A DNA stretch of 64,000 nucleotides from Saprospirales bacterium. GTDB taxonomy: Bacteria > Bacteroidota > Bacteroidia > Chitinophagales > Saprospiraceae. The translations under genes were made by a program, and so were the position numbers. Under the pieces are notes generated by a model that saw nothing but the letters and a program-made list of their open reading frames with translations, searched no databases and was not told where the DNA came from. Location of the stretch: assembly GCA_016703765.1 (NCBI GenBank), contig JADJBL010000006.1:124001-188000 (forward strand). The letters are read 5' to 3'. How positions within the stretch are numbered: position 1 is the stretch's first letter; each line of letters begins with the position of its first letter. This document shows, piece by piece, positions 36,395 to 45,957 of this stretch.

Positions 36395-38512
36395 ATGCCC
36401 CGGCTTTTTTTTACCCTTGTCCTTGCGGTCTCCATTTCTGATTTATCTGGCCAATCCCAATTCTTCCTCCGGCCCCTCGACCCCGGCCGTACCAGCCTGG
36501 CGCTCGATGTGATCCCAAGCGATCGCGACGAATATCTGTTTTCCAACTTGTTGCCTGTACCCGGCCAGATCCCGGGCGGGAACCTCAACCTCACCCGGCT
36601 CAAACCGGCCGGGGAAATCCTCTGGAGCAAGGATTTTACCTATCCAAATCAGGTGATAGGCGGCATGTTGACTCCCTGGGCCAGCCAAGGCGCTTATCTG
36701 ATTTCGGGCCTTTCCCACGAGGCGGATACCGCCGCGGTGGCCTTTCTGACCAAAATCCAGAATTTTTCGGGCCAGCCCATCTGGTCTAAGAAGATATCCC
36801 TCGAGGACGCTTTCGATCTGGCAAACCTGGGCAAGGCCGAAAGCATGCTCCGGCCGGACCAAAAAATCGTTCTGGGCGCCGGCGCTTCCCTCTACAACAC
36901 CGCCTTTAACGCCAACGACCTTTGCCTGGCGGAACTGGATACGGCGGGCGTTTTTTCCTGGGGTAACAAATACTGCTTTTCCTGTATCGGCCCCTACGAC
37001 CTGACCATGGGCAATGTCATTCCCACATCCGACGGGGGCTTCCTGTTCAGCGGCGGAATACAGTTTCTCGACCTGACGGTGTTCAGCCGCGATATATTCC
37101 TGATGAAAACGGATTCGCTCGGCGCGGTCGAATGGTCCAAAGGCTACGACCTCGTCGATACGGTGAACTTCTTTCTGGACTGGGGAACCCATGCCGTGGA
37201 ACTGGCCAATGGGCATTTTGCCGTGGTAGGAGAATCTCAAAATCTGCTGGGCGGACCCCGTCAGGGCCTGATCATGGAGGTGGATTCGTCCGGGTTGTTT
37301 TTGCAGGCCAAACGCGTTACCATTCCACTCAATCTTCCAAATGTCTATTTAAAAAACCTCGCGGCGCCGGATTCGAACCTACTCGTCATTCAAGGGACCT
37401 CGCTGAGTCAATTTATCAATCCGCCTTTGACGGAACAAAATTTCCTCTTTCAGATCAGCCTGGAAAATGGAGCCCTCGATTGGCAAACCAACTTTTTTAC
37501 GGAAAGCCATTTCAACAATATTACCCTCTCCGACGGCTTTTCAGTACTTCCCGGTGGTTACGCGATCCTCGCAAACTATATCAGCCCTCCGGATGAGTTC
37601 TTCCCGAATCTCGTCGTAGCGGATTTGAACGGCCGCACCGGCTGTCAGACACCTATCGGACTTTTTGTGGAAAACGACTTGCTGATGGAGGTCACGGATT
37701 ATGCTCCCGAGGTGCTTCCGCTCAGCGAAGTGTTGGATTTTCCTGTGACCGAGGAAGATTTTGAAGACTATACCATCGACGTGCCGGTGCTCGACCTGGG
37801 CCCGAGCGAGTTTTTCTGCGAGCCGACCGTCAAGACCATCGACGCTACGGTGCCGGGAGCTGAATCTTACTCCTGGAGCAACGGTTTCGACACCCCGATG
37901 ATCGTGGCCGAAGTGCCGGGCACCTACTCCGTGGAAGATACCTCCAATGTGCAATGCTGGATTCTGCGCGATACGATCTCCTTCCAGATACTGCCTCCTC
38001 CGTTTGTAAACATCGCCGTCGACACCACCGGCTTCTGCGAACTGGGCGAACTGACCCTCATCGCAGGCGCCGTGGGCGCCGAAACCCTGTCCTGGTCGAC
38101 AGGCTCTACGGAGAACTTTATCGTCGTTTCCACCCCGGGCGCCTACTCGGTGACCGGCGTCAATATGTGCGGCTCCACCACCGCCGGCATCACATTGACC
38201 CTTCCCGATTGCAGCGGCGAGCCCGAGGTGTGCATGCTGGAATTTCCCAATGTCTTTACGCCCGACGGAGACGGCTCCAACGACCGTTTCAAACCGCTCA
38301 GCAATTGTACTATATACGGGGAATACCGTTTCCGAATATACTCCCGCTGGGGCCAACTCGTCTACGAATCCACCGATCCGACGAATGGCTGGGACGGCAA
38401 TTTCAAGGAAAAGCCCATGCCCTCCGACCTGTTTGCCTGGATTCTGGAGTATCGCTTCCCGAAAGATGACGAAGTCAAGCTGGAAAAAGGCGAGGTGACC
38501 CTTCTCCGCTAA
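36395..38512 (+). CDS. Secreted protein with gliding-motility-associated (CHU_C, type B) C-terminal domain
   Basis: The 705-aa protein has a signal peptide (MPRLFFTLVLAVSISDLSGQ). A long N-terminal region (about 25-440) of beta-propeller-like repeats carries WSK-x-x-x and DGGFLFSGG motifs, resembling the WD/kelch-like T9SS cargo of Bacteroidota. Two short Ig-like PKD-type segments (SYSWSNGF.., LSWSTGST..) follow. The C-terminus is NVFTPDGDGSNDRF..YRFRIYSRWGQLVYES..NGWDGNF, the classic gliding-motility-associated C-terminal domain recognised by T9SS. No enzymatic motif is visible. It faces the convergent delta-60 gene with no gap (38512/38513). Confidence 0.82.
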   Translation: MPRLFFTLVLAVSISDLSGQSQFFLRPLDPGRTSLALDVIPSDRDEYLFSNLLPVPGQIPGGNLNLTRLKPAGEILWSKDFTYPNQVIGGMLTPWASQGAYLISGLSHEADTAAVAFLTKIQNFSGQPIWSKKISLEDAFDLANLGKAESMLRPDQKIVLGAGASLYNTAFNANDLCLAELDTAGVFSWGNKYCFSCIGPYDLTMGNVIPTSDGGFLFSGGIQFLDLTVFSRDIFLMKTDSLGAVEWSKGYDLVDTVNFFLDWGTHAVELANGHFAVVGESQNLLGGPRQGLIMEVDSSGLFLQAKRVTIPLNLPNVYLKNLAAPDSNLLVIQGTSLSQFINPPLTEQNFLFQISLENGALDWQTNFFTESHFNNITLSDGFSVLPGGYAILANYISPPDEFFPNLVVADLNGRTGCQTPIGLFVENDLLMEVTDYAPEVLPLSEVLDFPVTEEDFEDYTIDVPVLDLGPSEFFCEPTVKTIDATVPGAESYSWSNGFDTPMIVAEVPGTYSVEDTSNVQCWILRDTISFQILPPPFVNIAVDTTGFCELGELTLIAGAVGAETLSWSTGSTENFIVVSTPGAYSVTGVNMCGSTTAGITLTLPDCSGEPEVCMLEFPNVFTPDGDGSNDRFKPLSNCTIYGEYRFRIYSRWGQLVYESTDPTNGWDGNFKEKPMPSDLFAWILEYRFPKDDEVKLEKGEVTLLR

Positions 38513-41248
38513 TTAAGGGTCGAACAGGACCCGAATAGATGCCTCCACTTCCTCCGTCCGGACGCGGATTACATACGGACCGGACGGGAGCCCGGGAGGC
38601 CGGCTCAGAATTTCTTCAAACCGGCCTTCGGGGCGGCAAACATCCAGCAGCGAGGCAATTTCCTTGCCTTGCGGGCTCCAAAGGCTTACCATCACGTTAC
38701 TCCCTTTGGGCAGATCGTATTGCAAAGGGAACTCCTGTGTCCGGATGGGGTAGGGAAATACGTCGATAAACGGGAATTGATGCGCAGGGCACAGATGCCC
38801 GGCGTCCAGCTCCGGCAGATATCGCACCAGAAGGATATCCGAATAGACGTCCGATTCGCTGGTATAACCCTTTCCGCCAAGAATGACGCTCTCGTCTTCT
38901 TTCACCAACAGGGTCGTGAGCAGGGAGAAGGCGGGCATTTCGGTTTTTAATACCCCGTGGTGACCGAATAGCGTATCGGGCTGTCCATCGGGGAGGAAGC
39001 GGGCGCCGAAAAAGTAATTGAAGGGCGCAAAATCCGAACAACCCGAGCCACCCAGGAGAAATTTTCCATCGGATAAAACCTCCAGTTCCCAGGCGGTTTC
39101 GGGTACGGAATGATAGATGATTCCGCCCGAACCGAAGCTGGGATCCACTTTTCCCCGGTCGTTCAGTTGCATCATCCCCACCGTATTGCCCATTTGCCCG
39201 GCAACCAGAATTCCGTCACCGGTGGTTAAAGCGGCCATGAGGGTTTGAAGCGTCGCGGGCGCATTTGGGAAGAAATAGTTTTGCACCCCGTTTTCCGCGA
39301 ATGTCTCATCCGGAATGCCGTTGGGCAGCAGGCGAACAATGTCGAAGCCCCAGGGCGGGTGGGCGTCCAACAAGAGGATTTTCCCATCTCCTTGCTGAAA
39401 AATGGCGGCAAAGGACCCTCTGGGCAGGTGCTCTACGGCGCAGAGCCCGTCCACCCCAAAAGCCAGATCGGGTTTGCCGTTGGGATGAAGCCGGTACACC
39501 GTCAGCATCCGGTTTCCGGTCTCCGGGTTTTCCATATCGCCGGCCAGGAGGATTTTACCGTCGTCCTGAAGGGCGAGGGCGCCGAGTTCGTCAAACAGCC
39601 CGCAGTCGAAAACCGCGAGTCCTTTTTTCCCGAAAGTGGAATCCAGGCTGCCGTCGGGATTCAGGCGGCAGGCTGCAAAATCCATGTTGTCGTAATCGTT
39701 TTGCCGGGAACTCATTTTCCCTCCAACGACCAATTTCCCGTCTCCCTGCAGCACGGCGTCTACCCCCGTGACGGGATGGGGCAAATGGACGGAGGCATAG
39801 CCATGATCCACAAAAGAAGGATCTACCGCTCCATCGCTCTCCATCCGGATGGCCAGGATCTCGGAGTCGAAGGGCTTTCTGATCGAACCCGCAGCCAGGA
39901 TCTTTCCGTCTTCCTGAAACAGAATCTCGCAACAATCGATGTCGACCGGGTTACCGCCCCCCAGGGCAGACACCACCAATCCCTCCTTCCCAAAGGCCGG
40001 GTCGGGCCGTCCATCGGGCCCGAGGCAAATCAGCGCCCCTTTCATGTTCACTCCGCCACCGGCCAACAGGCGGCCATCGGCCAGCCCGCGGATGAAGATG
40101 CCAGTTCCCTGGAAATACTCCTCCTCAAAACAAGGCGCTAGATACCCTTCGGCCCCAAAGGCTTCCTCGGGAGTCCCATCTGCCAGAAAGCGCCGCAGGA
40201 TGAAATAACCGGTGCGTCCGGTCATTTCCGCTACTCCGGCGATCGTCCAGGTCCCGTCGGGATGGAGCATTCCCGCAGCGGCTGCCGCGAAAGCCTCTGT
40301 GGAATAAAGCACTCCCTGGAGGCCAAAATTGGTGTCGGGCGCCCCGGAAGGCAGCCCTTTTGCGGCAATGGGCCATCCCTCCGCAGATTGGGAGCCGGCC
40401 CCCAATGCGATCCAGCTTCCGTCGGGAAGCAAGAGCAAATCATAGGGCCTGAAACCGGCGACGGGATGAAAGGCAAAACCATTTTCGCCAAAGGAAAGGT
40501 CGAGTTGCCCGTCCGGGAGCAGGCGAAAAACGGCGAGTTGTTCTCCCTGAAAAGCGGAAACCAGCACCCTTTCGTCGGGATAAGGCGCCAGAGAAAGCAG
40601 GTGGAAGGCTTGTCCGCCGGGAGAACTTACCCGGGCCGAAAAGGAGGGATCCGGTTCACCGTCCGGCAATAGCCTGTAGATAATGCATTCGGGCTCCGGA
40701 GATTCGAGGTACCCGCCCGCCAGTATTTTGCCGTTTTCCTGACGCTTAAAGGTCACAAAATGCGAGGGAAGGGATTCCGGTAAGTGGAAAATGCCCTCCT
40801 TGCCATAGGAGGCATCCAAATATCCATCGGCGTAAAAGCGCGCGAGGGACAGGCCTTTGCCAGCATCGGGGGGGTGAAAAAGCGCAATAAATTTGGCATC
40901 GTCCAGGGGCTCGAGTTTGACCAGGTATTCCCAATCGATGGGGATGGTCCATTTGGAGACGCCCTGGTTTTGGAAGCTGCAGTCCAGGTCTCCATTGGGC
41001 AGGAAACGGGCCAGGGTCAAATAATGGACCCCTCCGGAAAATACGGTTCCTGCTACGGTAAATGTGCCGTCTTCTGATGGAAGGGCATCGGTCCAATAGG
41101 CTTGGCCCTCCCCGTTGGTAAATTCGATAAACGCATTCCCCCTCATTCCGGGAGGGCCTTTTTCTTCAAATGACCTGACCTGGCCCCAGGTCAGGAAATG
41201 CACTGCCATGGCAGCGCAGAGGCATAGCATTTTACTCATGTTGGGCAA
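38513..41248 (-). CDS. Secreted delta-60 repeat protein
   Basis: The 911-aa protein has an N-terminal signal peptide (MSKMLCLCAAMAVHFLTWGQ). About a dozen delta-60-type beta-propeller repeats follow, each with variants of R-x-L-P-D-G-x-x-D-x-S-F-G-x-x-G and D-G-K-I-L-L-A-G. The C-terminal segment (GLPSGPYVIRVRTEEVEASIRVLF) looks like a divergent T9SS type A sorting domain, so surface export or release is likely. The role of delta-60 repeats is not established. Its ATG is 70 bp upstream of the formate dehydrogenase stop, with no clear terminator between them. Confidence 0.82.
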   Translation of the reverse strand: MPNMSKMLCLCAAMAVHFLTWGQVRSFEEKGPPGMRGNAFIEFTNGEGQAYWTDALPSEDGTFTVAGTVFSGGVHYLTLARFLPNGDLDCSFQNQGVSKWTIPIDWEYLVKLEPLDDAKFIALFHPPDAGKGLSLARFYADGYLDASYGKEGIFHLPESLPSHFVTFKRQENGKILAGGYLESPEPECIIYRLLPDGEPDPSFSARVSSPGGQAFHLLSLAPYPDERVLVSAFQGEQLAVFRLLPDGQLDLSFGENGFAFHPVAGFRPYDLLLLPDGSWIALGAGSQSAEGWPIAAKGLPSGAPDTNFGLQGVLYSTEAFAAAAAGMLHPDGTWTIAGVAEMTGRTGYFILRRFLADGTPEEAFGAEGYLAPCFEEEYFQGTGIFIRGLADGRLLAGGGVNMKGALICLGPDGRPDPAFGKEGLVVSALGGGNPVDIDCCEILFQEDGKILAAGSIRKPFDSEILAIRMESDGAVDPSFVDHGYASVHLPHPVTGVDAVLQGDGKLVVGGKMSSRQNDYDNMDFAACRLNPDGSLDSTFGKKGLAVFDCGLFDELGALALQDDGKILLAGDMENPETGNRMLTVYRLHPNGKPDLAFGVDGLCAVEHLPRGSFAAIFQQGDGKILLLDAHPPWGFDIVRLLPNGIPDETFAENGVQNYFFPNAPATLQTLMAALTTGDGILVAGQMGNTVGMMQLNDRGKVDPSFGSGGIIYHSVPETAWELEVLSDGKFLLGGSGCSDFAPFNYFFGARFLPDGQPDTLFGHHGVLKTEMPAFSLLTTLLVKEDESVILGGKGYTSESDVYSDILLVRYLPELDAGHLCPAHQFPFIDVFPYPIRTQEFPLQYDLPKGSNVMVSLWSPQGKEIASLLDVCRPEGRFEEILSRPPGLPSGPYVIRVRTEEVEASIRVLFDP

Positions 41249-41318
41249 TAGCGGGGAAAAACTTTTTTCCGGGCAAAAGCTAGTTACCCAATTCCGAAGC
41301 TATTTCAAATGACATTTC

Positions 41319-44069
41319 TCATACCCCATGCTGATTCGGGTCATGATATGCGGGCTCCCCGGCCATAGCGCTAACTTTCACCACATCTACGGCCACTACT
41401 TTGTATTCAGGGCACTTGGCCTGGCTGTCGTACACCGCGCTGGTCAGGTCGTTCATGCTGATCTCCGGGTAGTGAAAAGTGGAGCTCAAAATGCCGGGCT
41501 TGACCAGGTCGCTGACCTTGGCGCGGATGGTGATATTGCCCCTCGGAGAAGTGACCTTCACCTTGTCTCCGTCGCGGATGCCTTTTTCGGCGGCATCTTC
41601 GGGGTGCATATACAGGAAGTCCTCGTTCCGGATCAGGTCGTTATTGGTGCGGCGGGTCATGGAGCCGCAGTTGTAGTGCTCCAGTTCGCGGTTGGTGGTC
41701 AGGATAAAAGGAAATGCGTCGCCATTGGCCTGGATTTCAATACTCTCTTCGTAATCGGCGAAGTACAGCCGTCCTTTCCCGATCTTGAAGGATTCGGTAT
41801 GAAGTATCTCCGTATCGGTGCCGTCTTCCGCAACCGGCCATTGCAGGCCGTTTTCGCCGAGGCGGTCCCAGCGAATGCCCTTGAAGAAAGGCACGATCCC
41901 TGCGATTTCTTCGAGCAGTGTTACGGGGTTGTAATCGGGTTGGGGGAAGCCCATGCGGTTCATGACGTCGATGATGATCTGCCCGTCGGGCTTTGTGCCG
42001 GGAAGCGGCTCGATCACCCGGTTGACCCGCTGCACGCGGCGTTCGCCGTTGGTAAAGGTGCCCGATTTTTCGAAGAAGGAAGCAGCGGGCAGCACCACAT
42101 CTGCAAAATTGGCCGTTTCGGAGAGGAACAATTCCTGCAGGATGAACAGGTCGAGGGCGCCCAGGGCCTTGCGCACGTTATGCGTGTTGGGTTCAGTCTG
42201 GACCACGTCTTCGCCCATGATCCAGAGCGCTTTGAACTTGCCGTCCCGGGCGGCCTGGAACATATCCGGAACCTTCATACCCGGTCGTTCGGGCATGGAC
42301 ATTCCGTAGAAATCATGGTACATATTGCGGTACTCCTCGTTGTGCATATCGAAGTAGCCGGGGCCCTGGTGCGGTTGAACGCCCATGTCGGCCATGCCCT
42401 GCACATTGTTCTGGCCCCGCAGCGGGTTGACGCCCACGCCGCGCCGGCCGATATTGCCGGTGATCATGGCCAGGTCGGCGATCAGCATCACAGCGTAAGT
42501 TCCCTGGTAATGCTCCGTGACGCCCAGCCCATGAAAACTCATGGCGTTGGGAGCCGAGGCGTAGGCTATGGCGGCGGCCCTGACCTGGTTCCGGTCCACC
42601 CCGCTTTCGCGTTCCAGGTGGGCGATGTCGATGTTCAGGATCTGCTCGCGGAATTCTTCGTAGCCATCCACGCGAGCGTCGATAAATGCCTTGTCTTCCA
42701 GTCCCTCTTTGAGAATGTAGTGGAGCATCATGTTGAGCACGGCCACGTTGGTGCCCGGCCTGAGCTGGATATGGTGGTGGGCCATTTTGGCCAGATCGGT
42801 GCGCCGCGGGTCGAGCACGATGAGGGTTTTGCCCTTCATGATCTGCTGCTTCATCTTTGCGCCCGTCACCGGGTGGGCTGCCGTGGGGTTGGCCCCGATG
42901 ATCATGATGCAGTCGGTGTACTTGAGGTCTTCGACCGAGTTGGTGGCTGCGCCGGTGCCGAAGGTCCGTTGCATGCCCAGGGCCGTGGGGGAGTGGCATA
43001 CCCTCGCGCAGCCGTCGATGTTGTTGGTGCCGACGACCAGGCGGATAAACTTCTGCATCAGGTAGTTTTCCTCGTTGGTACAACGCGAGGAGGAAATGCC
43101 TCCGATGGCGTCCGGTCCATATTCGGCTTTTATCTTGTTGAGCTTGGTTACGATATAATCATAAGCCTCGTCCCAGCTGACTTCCTCCAGTTTTCCGTTT
43201 TTCCGGATCATGGGCGAGCGGAGGCGATCGGGGTGGTTGTAAAAGCGGAAGGCGTAGCGTCCTTTGAGGCAGGTATGTCCTTTGTTGACCTCGGCATCGT
43301 AAGGGGCGGAGATGCTCAGGATCGAGTTGCCGTGTTTGGACACTTCGAGGTTGCAGCCGACGCCGCAGTAAGTGCAAACCGTCCTGACCTTTTCGGTGGC
43401 GTTCTTTGCGGAGGCCTGGTAGATATCGGTAATAGCCGCCGTGGGGCATACCTGGGCACAGGCGCCGCAGGATACGCAGTAGGAATCGGAGAAAGTAGTG
43501 TCAAACCCCTTGATGATATGGCTCTCAAATCCTCGTCCGGCCATACTGAGCACGAATTCGCCCTGGATTTCGTCGCAGGCGCGCACGCACTTGGAGCAGT
43601 TGATGCACTTGGACAGATCGGTCCGCATGTAGGCATGGCTCTCGTCGGGCAGTACCGCGAGGTGGTTTTTGCCCTCCGGGTAACGAACCTTCCGGATGCC
43701 CACCTTGGCGGCTACTTCCTGGAGCTCGCAATCCCCGTTGGCCGCGCAGGTCAGGCAGTCGAGCGGGTGGTCGGTCAGCACCAGTTCGATGATGTTTTTC
43801 CGCAGGCGCTGAATGGCTTCGGTATCGGTATACACCTGGAGGTTTTCCTCGACGGGCGTATGGCAGGAGGCCACCGTTTTCAGGGCCCCGTTTCCGGGTC
43901 GCGCCACTTCCACACTGCAGACCCTGCACGCCCCGAAGGGTTCCAGGTTGGGAGCGTCGCAAAGCGTAGGCACGTAGTCCTGTCCCAAATGCCGGCGGAC
44001 GAAGGCCAGGATGGTCTCCCCCGATTTGATCTCGAAAGCCTTATCGTTGATATATGCGATCTGGTTCAT
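41319..44069 (-). CDS. fdhA: Formate dehydrogenase catalytic (alpha) subunit, Mo/W-bis-MGD, NAD-linked type
   Basis: This 916-aa enzyme oxidises formate to CO2. The N-terminal NuoG-like part carries a 2Fe-2S site (C37, C48, C51, C69), an H101/C105/C108/C114 4Fe-4S site, and two ferredoxin-type clusters (C155-C165 and C198-C208). The molybdopterin part begins with its own 4Fe-4S motif (C232, C235, C239, C267). The active-site ligand is Cys358 in CARVCHSPT, where some formate dehydrogenases have selenocysteine, and His359 follows it. The dinucleotide-binding C-domain is complete. It is the second gene after fdhB, 29 bp downstream, and the two should form a soluble NAD-reducing complex. An FdhD sulfurtransferase gene is not in the window. 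Confidence 0.92.
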   Translation of the reverse strand: MNQIAYINDKAFEIKSGETILAFVRRHLGQDYVPTLCDAPNLEPFGACRVCSVEVARPGNGALKTVASCHTPVEENLQVYTDTEAIQRLRKNIIELVLTDHPLDCLTCAANGDCELQEVAAKVGIRKVRYPEGKNHLAVLPDESHAYMRTDLSKCINCSKCVRACDEIQGEFVLSMAGRGFESHIIKGFDTTFSDSYCVSCGACAQVCPTAAITDIYQASAKNATEKVRTVCTYCGVGCNLEVSKHGNSILSISAPYDAEVNKGHTCLKGRYAFRFYNHPDRLRSPMIRKNGKLEEVSWDEAYDYIVTKLNKIKAEYGPDAIGGISSSRCTNEENYLMQKFIRLVVGTNNIDGCARVCHSPTALGMQRTFGTGAATNSVEDLKYTDCIMIIGANPTAAHPVTGAKMKQQIMKGKTLIVLDPRRTDLAKMAHHHIQLRPGTNVAVLNMMLHYILKEGLEDKAFIDARVDGYEEFREQILNIDIAHLERESGVDRNQVRAAAIAYASAPNAMSFHGLGVTEHYQGTYAVMLIADLAMITGNIGRRGVGVNPLRGQNNVQGMADMGVQPHQGPGYFDMHNEEYRNMYHDFYGMSMPERPGMKVPDMFQAARDGKFKALWIMGEDVVQTEPNTHNVRKALGALDLFILQELFLSETANFADVVLPAASFFEKSGTFTNGERRVQRVNRVIEPLPGTKPDGQIIIDVMNRMGFPQPDYNPVTLLEEIAGIVPFFKGIRWDRLGENGLQWPVAEDGTDTEILHTESFKIGKGRLYFADYEESIEIQANGDAFPFILTTNRELEHYNCGSMTRRTNNDLIRNEDFLYMHPEDAAEKGIRDGDKVKVTSPRGNITIRAKVSDLVKPGILSSTFHYPEISMNDLTSAVYDSQAKCPEYKVVAVDVVKVSAMAGEPAYHDPNQHGV

Positions 44070-44098
44070 TGCTCTTCCACTTTAATGGGTAAAACATT

Positions 44099-45754
44099 TC
44101 ATTTAATAAAATAGGGCCCCAGCTCCTCCTGGAAATAGGCCATCGCATTACGCACCGGAAGCGGTATCCCTCCTCCGAGGGCGCAAAGCGAGCCTTTCTC
44201 CATGGTGGTGAGCAGGTCGGTGAACAATTCCTGGTCGATAAAATACTTTTCGTGTTGCGCCTTGTGCAGCAACTCCTGTCCCCGCACCGAGCCCAGGCGG
44301 CAGGGGAAGCACTTTCCGCAGCTTTCGTGGGCCGTAAACTCAAAAAGATGTTCGAGGTAAGCCACGACGGGATAATCCTCCGGCAAACCGATCATGGATG
44401 CGTGGCCAAGCAGGAAACCCTGCTGGGCAAAGGATTCGAAATCGAGCGTGAGGTCGGCGAACTTGTGAACAGGCACCAGTCCGCCGAGCGGGCCTCCGAT
44501 GTGCAGGGCCTTGACGGGCTTGCGGAATCCCTTCCCGAGCTTTTCAATGACGTCCAGCAGGGGTGTTCCCATATCCGCTTCGTACACGCCGGGGCGGTTG
44601 AAGGAGCTATCGAGCGATACCAGCTTGGTGCCGGTGGACCTCCCGCGGCCTATGGCGGCGAAAGGGGCTCCTCCATGGACGAGGATATGGTAGAGGTTGG
44701 CCAGGGTTTCGACGTTGTTGACCAGGGTGGGTTTGCGGAACAAGCCCTCGTTGGCGGGGAAGGGGGGACGCACCCTCACCTCCGGCCGCTGGCCTTCGAT
44801 AGAGGCGAGTAAAGCGGTTTCTTCCCCACAAACATAAGCCCCTTGTGCCCGGATCATTTTAAACTGAAAATCGAAGCCCGAGCCGAGGATATCGCGTCCG
44901 GCCAGGTTGCGGGCCTCGAGCTCTTCGATGGCTTCCTGAATGGCGCGGATGGATTCGGGGTATTCGGCGCGGATATACACTACGCCTGCTTTGGCGCCGA
45001 TGACATACCCCGCGATGACCATGCCGAGCAGCAGGGAATAGGGACGTTGTTCGAGGATATATCGGTCGGAGAAGGAGCCCGGATCGCCCTCATCGGCATT
45101 GCAGACGACGAATTTCGGACTGCCCATGGCTTCCTTACAGGTCTGCATCTTGATGCCGAGCGGGAAGCCCGCTCCGCCGCGGCCGCGGAGTCCCGACTGT
45201 TTGATGTTTTCCAAAATGCCGTCGGGGGGCGTCTGGAACATCCGGTTGATCTGTTCCATGATCTCTTTCCAGGCGGGGGGAGACGCGGTGAGAACAGGGG
45301 CGCCCAGGGCTTCGACCTGATAGGCATCGTTGCCGTCTTTGGTCTCATGCCGCTTAATGGCTGCGATTTGTTCGGCCGATTTTCCGGAGTAATTGACCCC
45401 CTCGAAATGGAAGGCGCTGTTTTCGTGGCAACGGCCCAGGCAGCACATTTCCCCGATCTCCTGTTCTGAAAAATGATGGCCCATGGTTTCCCGGAGCTTA
45501 TCCTGGGTTCCGGCCACCAGGCAGGCGCTGCCGTTGCAGAGGTAGACCTTCTTGCCGGCGTTTGCCTGGCGGGTAAAATCGTAGAATGAAGCCGTGCCGT
45601 ACATAGTAGCCGGCCGCATGAGGAACTCTTCGGCCAGTTGGGTTAGCGCTTCCTGCGAGGGGCTCCCCGTTTTTTCGGAAAGCTCGCCGATCCGCTCGAA
45701 CAAGTTGTCCGTCAAGCCTTTGCGACCGGAAAGGTGAGATAGATTTTTCGACAT
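44099..45754 (-). CDS. fdhB: Formate dehydrogenase diaphorase subunit, fused NuoE-NuoF type
   Basis: The 551-aa protein joins a NuoE-like thioredoxin-fold domain to a NuoF-like domain. The NuoE part has 2Fe-2S ligands C73, C78, C105 and C109 in CNGSACLVAG and CCLGRC. The NuoF part shows GRGGAGFPLGIK (FMN/NAD loop), NADEGDPGSFSDR, GAYVCGEET and the ESCGKCFPCRLGS 4Fe-4S site. It passes electrons from formate oxidation to NAD+, as in FdsB/FdsG-type complexes. Unlike the hoxF gene, its flavin loop is canonical and the frame is intact. It is first in the operon; a TTTG-N19-TACTTTTC promoter-like pair lies 40 bp upstream. Confidence 0.9.
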   Translation of the reverse strand: MSKNLSHLSGRKGLTDNLFERIGELSEKTGSPSQEALTQLAEEFLMRPATMYGTASFYDFTRQANAGKKVYLCNGSACLVAGTQDKLRETMGHHFSEQEIGEMCCLGRCHENSAFHFEGVNYSGKSAEQIAAIKRHETKDGNDAYQVEALGAPVLTASPPAWKEIMEQINRMFQTPPDGILENIKQSGLRGRGGAGFPLGIKMQTCKEAMGSPKFVVCNADEGDPGSFSDRYILEQRPYSLLLGMVIAGYVIGAKAGVVYIRAEYPESIRAIQEAIEELEARNLAGRDILGSGFDFQFKMIRAQGAYVCGEETALLASIEGQRPEVRVRPPFPANEGLFRKPTLVNNVETLANLYHILVHGGAPFAAIGRGRSTGTKLVSLDSSFNRPGVYEADMGTPLLDVIEKLGKGFRKPVKALHIGGPLGGLVPVHKFADLTLDFESFAQQGFLLGHASMIGLPEDYPVVAYLEHLFEFTAHESCGKCFPCRLGSVRGQELLHKAQHEKYFIDQELFTDLLTTMEKGSLCALGGGIPLPVRNAMAYFQEELGPYFIK

Positions 45755-45793
45755 AGGTTTTATTGGTTAGGCCGGCAGAAAACATGCCAACTT

Positions 45794-45824
45794 GAAAAGT
45801 AGGCATAATGTGACAATTTTCAAA
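45794..45824 (-). promoter_or_regulatory. Candidate promoter for the fdhBA operon
   Basis: Read on the minus strand, TTTG (45821-45824) is followed after 19 bp by TACTTTTC (45794-45801). That is a one-mismatch match to the Bacteroidota -33 TTTG / -7 TAnnTTTG pattern at its normal spacing, 40 bp before the fdhB ATG. Confidence 0.42.
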
Positions 45825-45906
45825 TTTTTTCATCAAAAGCAGGCAAACTTTTGTCCTTCCGCAGGCCGGGAGGCAAATAAAAGCAGCCTTTCAGTCAAAT
45901 ACCCCA

Positions 45907-45914
45907 TATATTTG
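45907..45914 (+). promoter_or_regulatory. Candidate -7 element (TATATTTG)
   Basis: TATATTTG fits TAnnTTTG exactly, 43 bp upstream of the ATG at 45958. The -33 region is weak. The 203-bp gap between fdhB and this gene holds both divergent promoter candidates and no gene. Confidence 0.38.
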
Positions 45915-45957
45915 CGTTAGATATTTGGCGGATTTTAGCCCCCATAAACATAAACCT

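Noticed and set aside
41328..44114. A 928-codon open frame on the plus strand
   Set aside because: It lies antisense to fdhA, whose product has full motifs and catalytic Cys358; the plus-strand translation has no recognisable domain and arises from GC-rich codon use.
41319..45754. Respiratory complex I genes
   Set aside because: The NuoG/NuoEF-like features belong to a formate dehydrogenase: the catalytic chain has the CARVCHSPT active site, and no membrane subunits are present.
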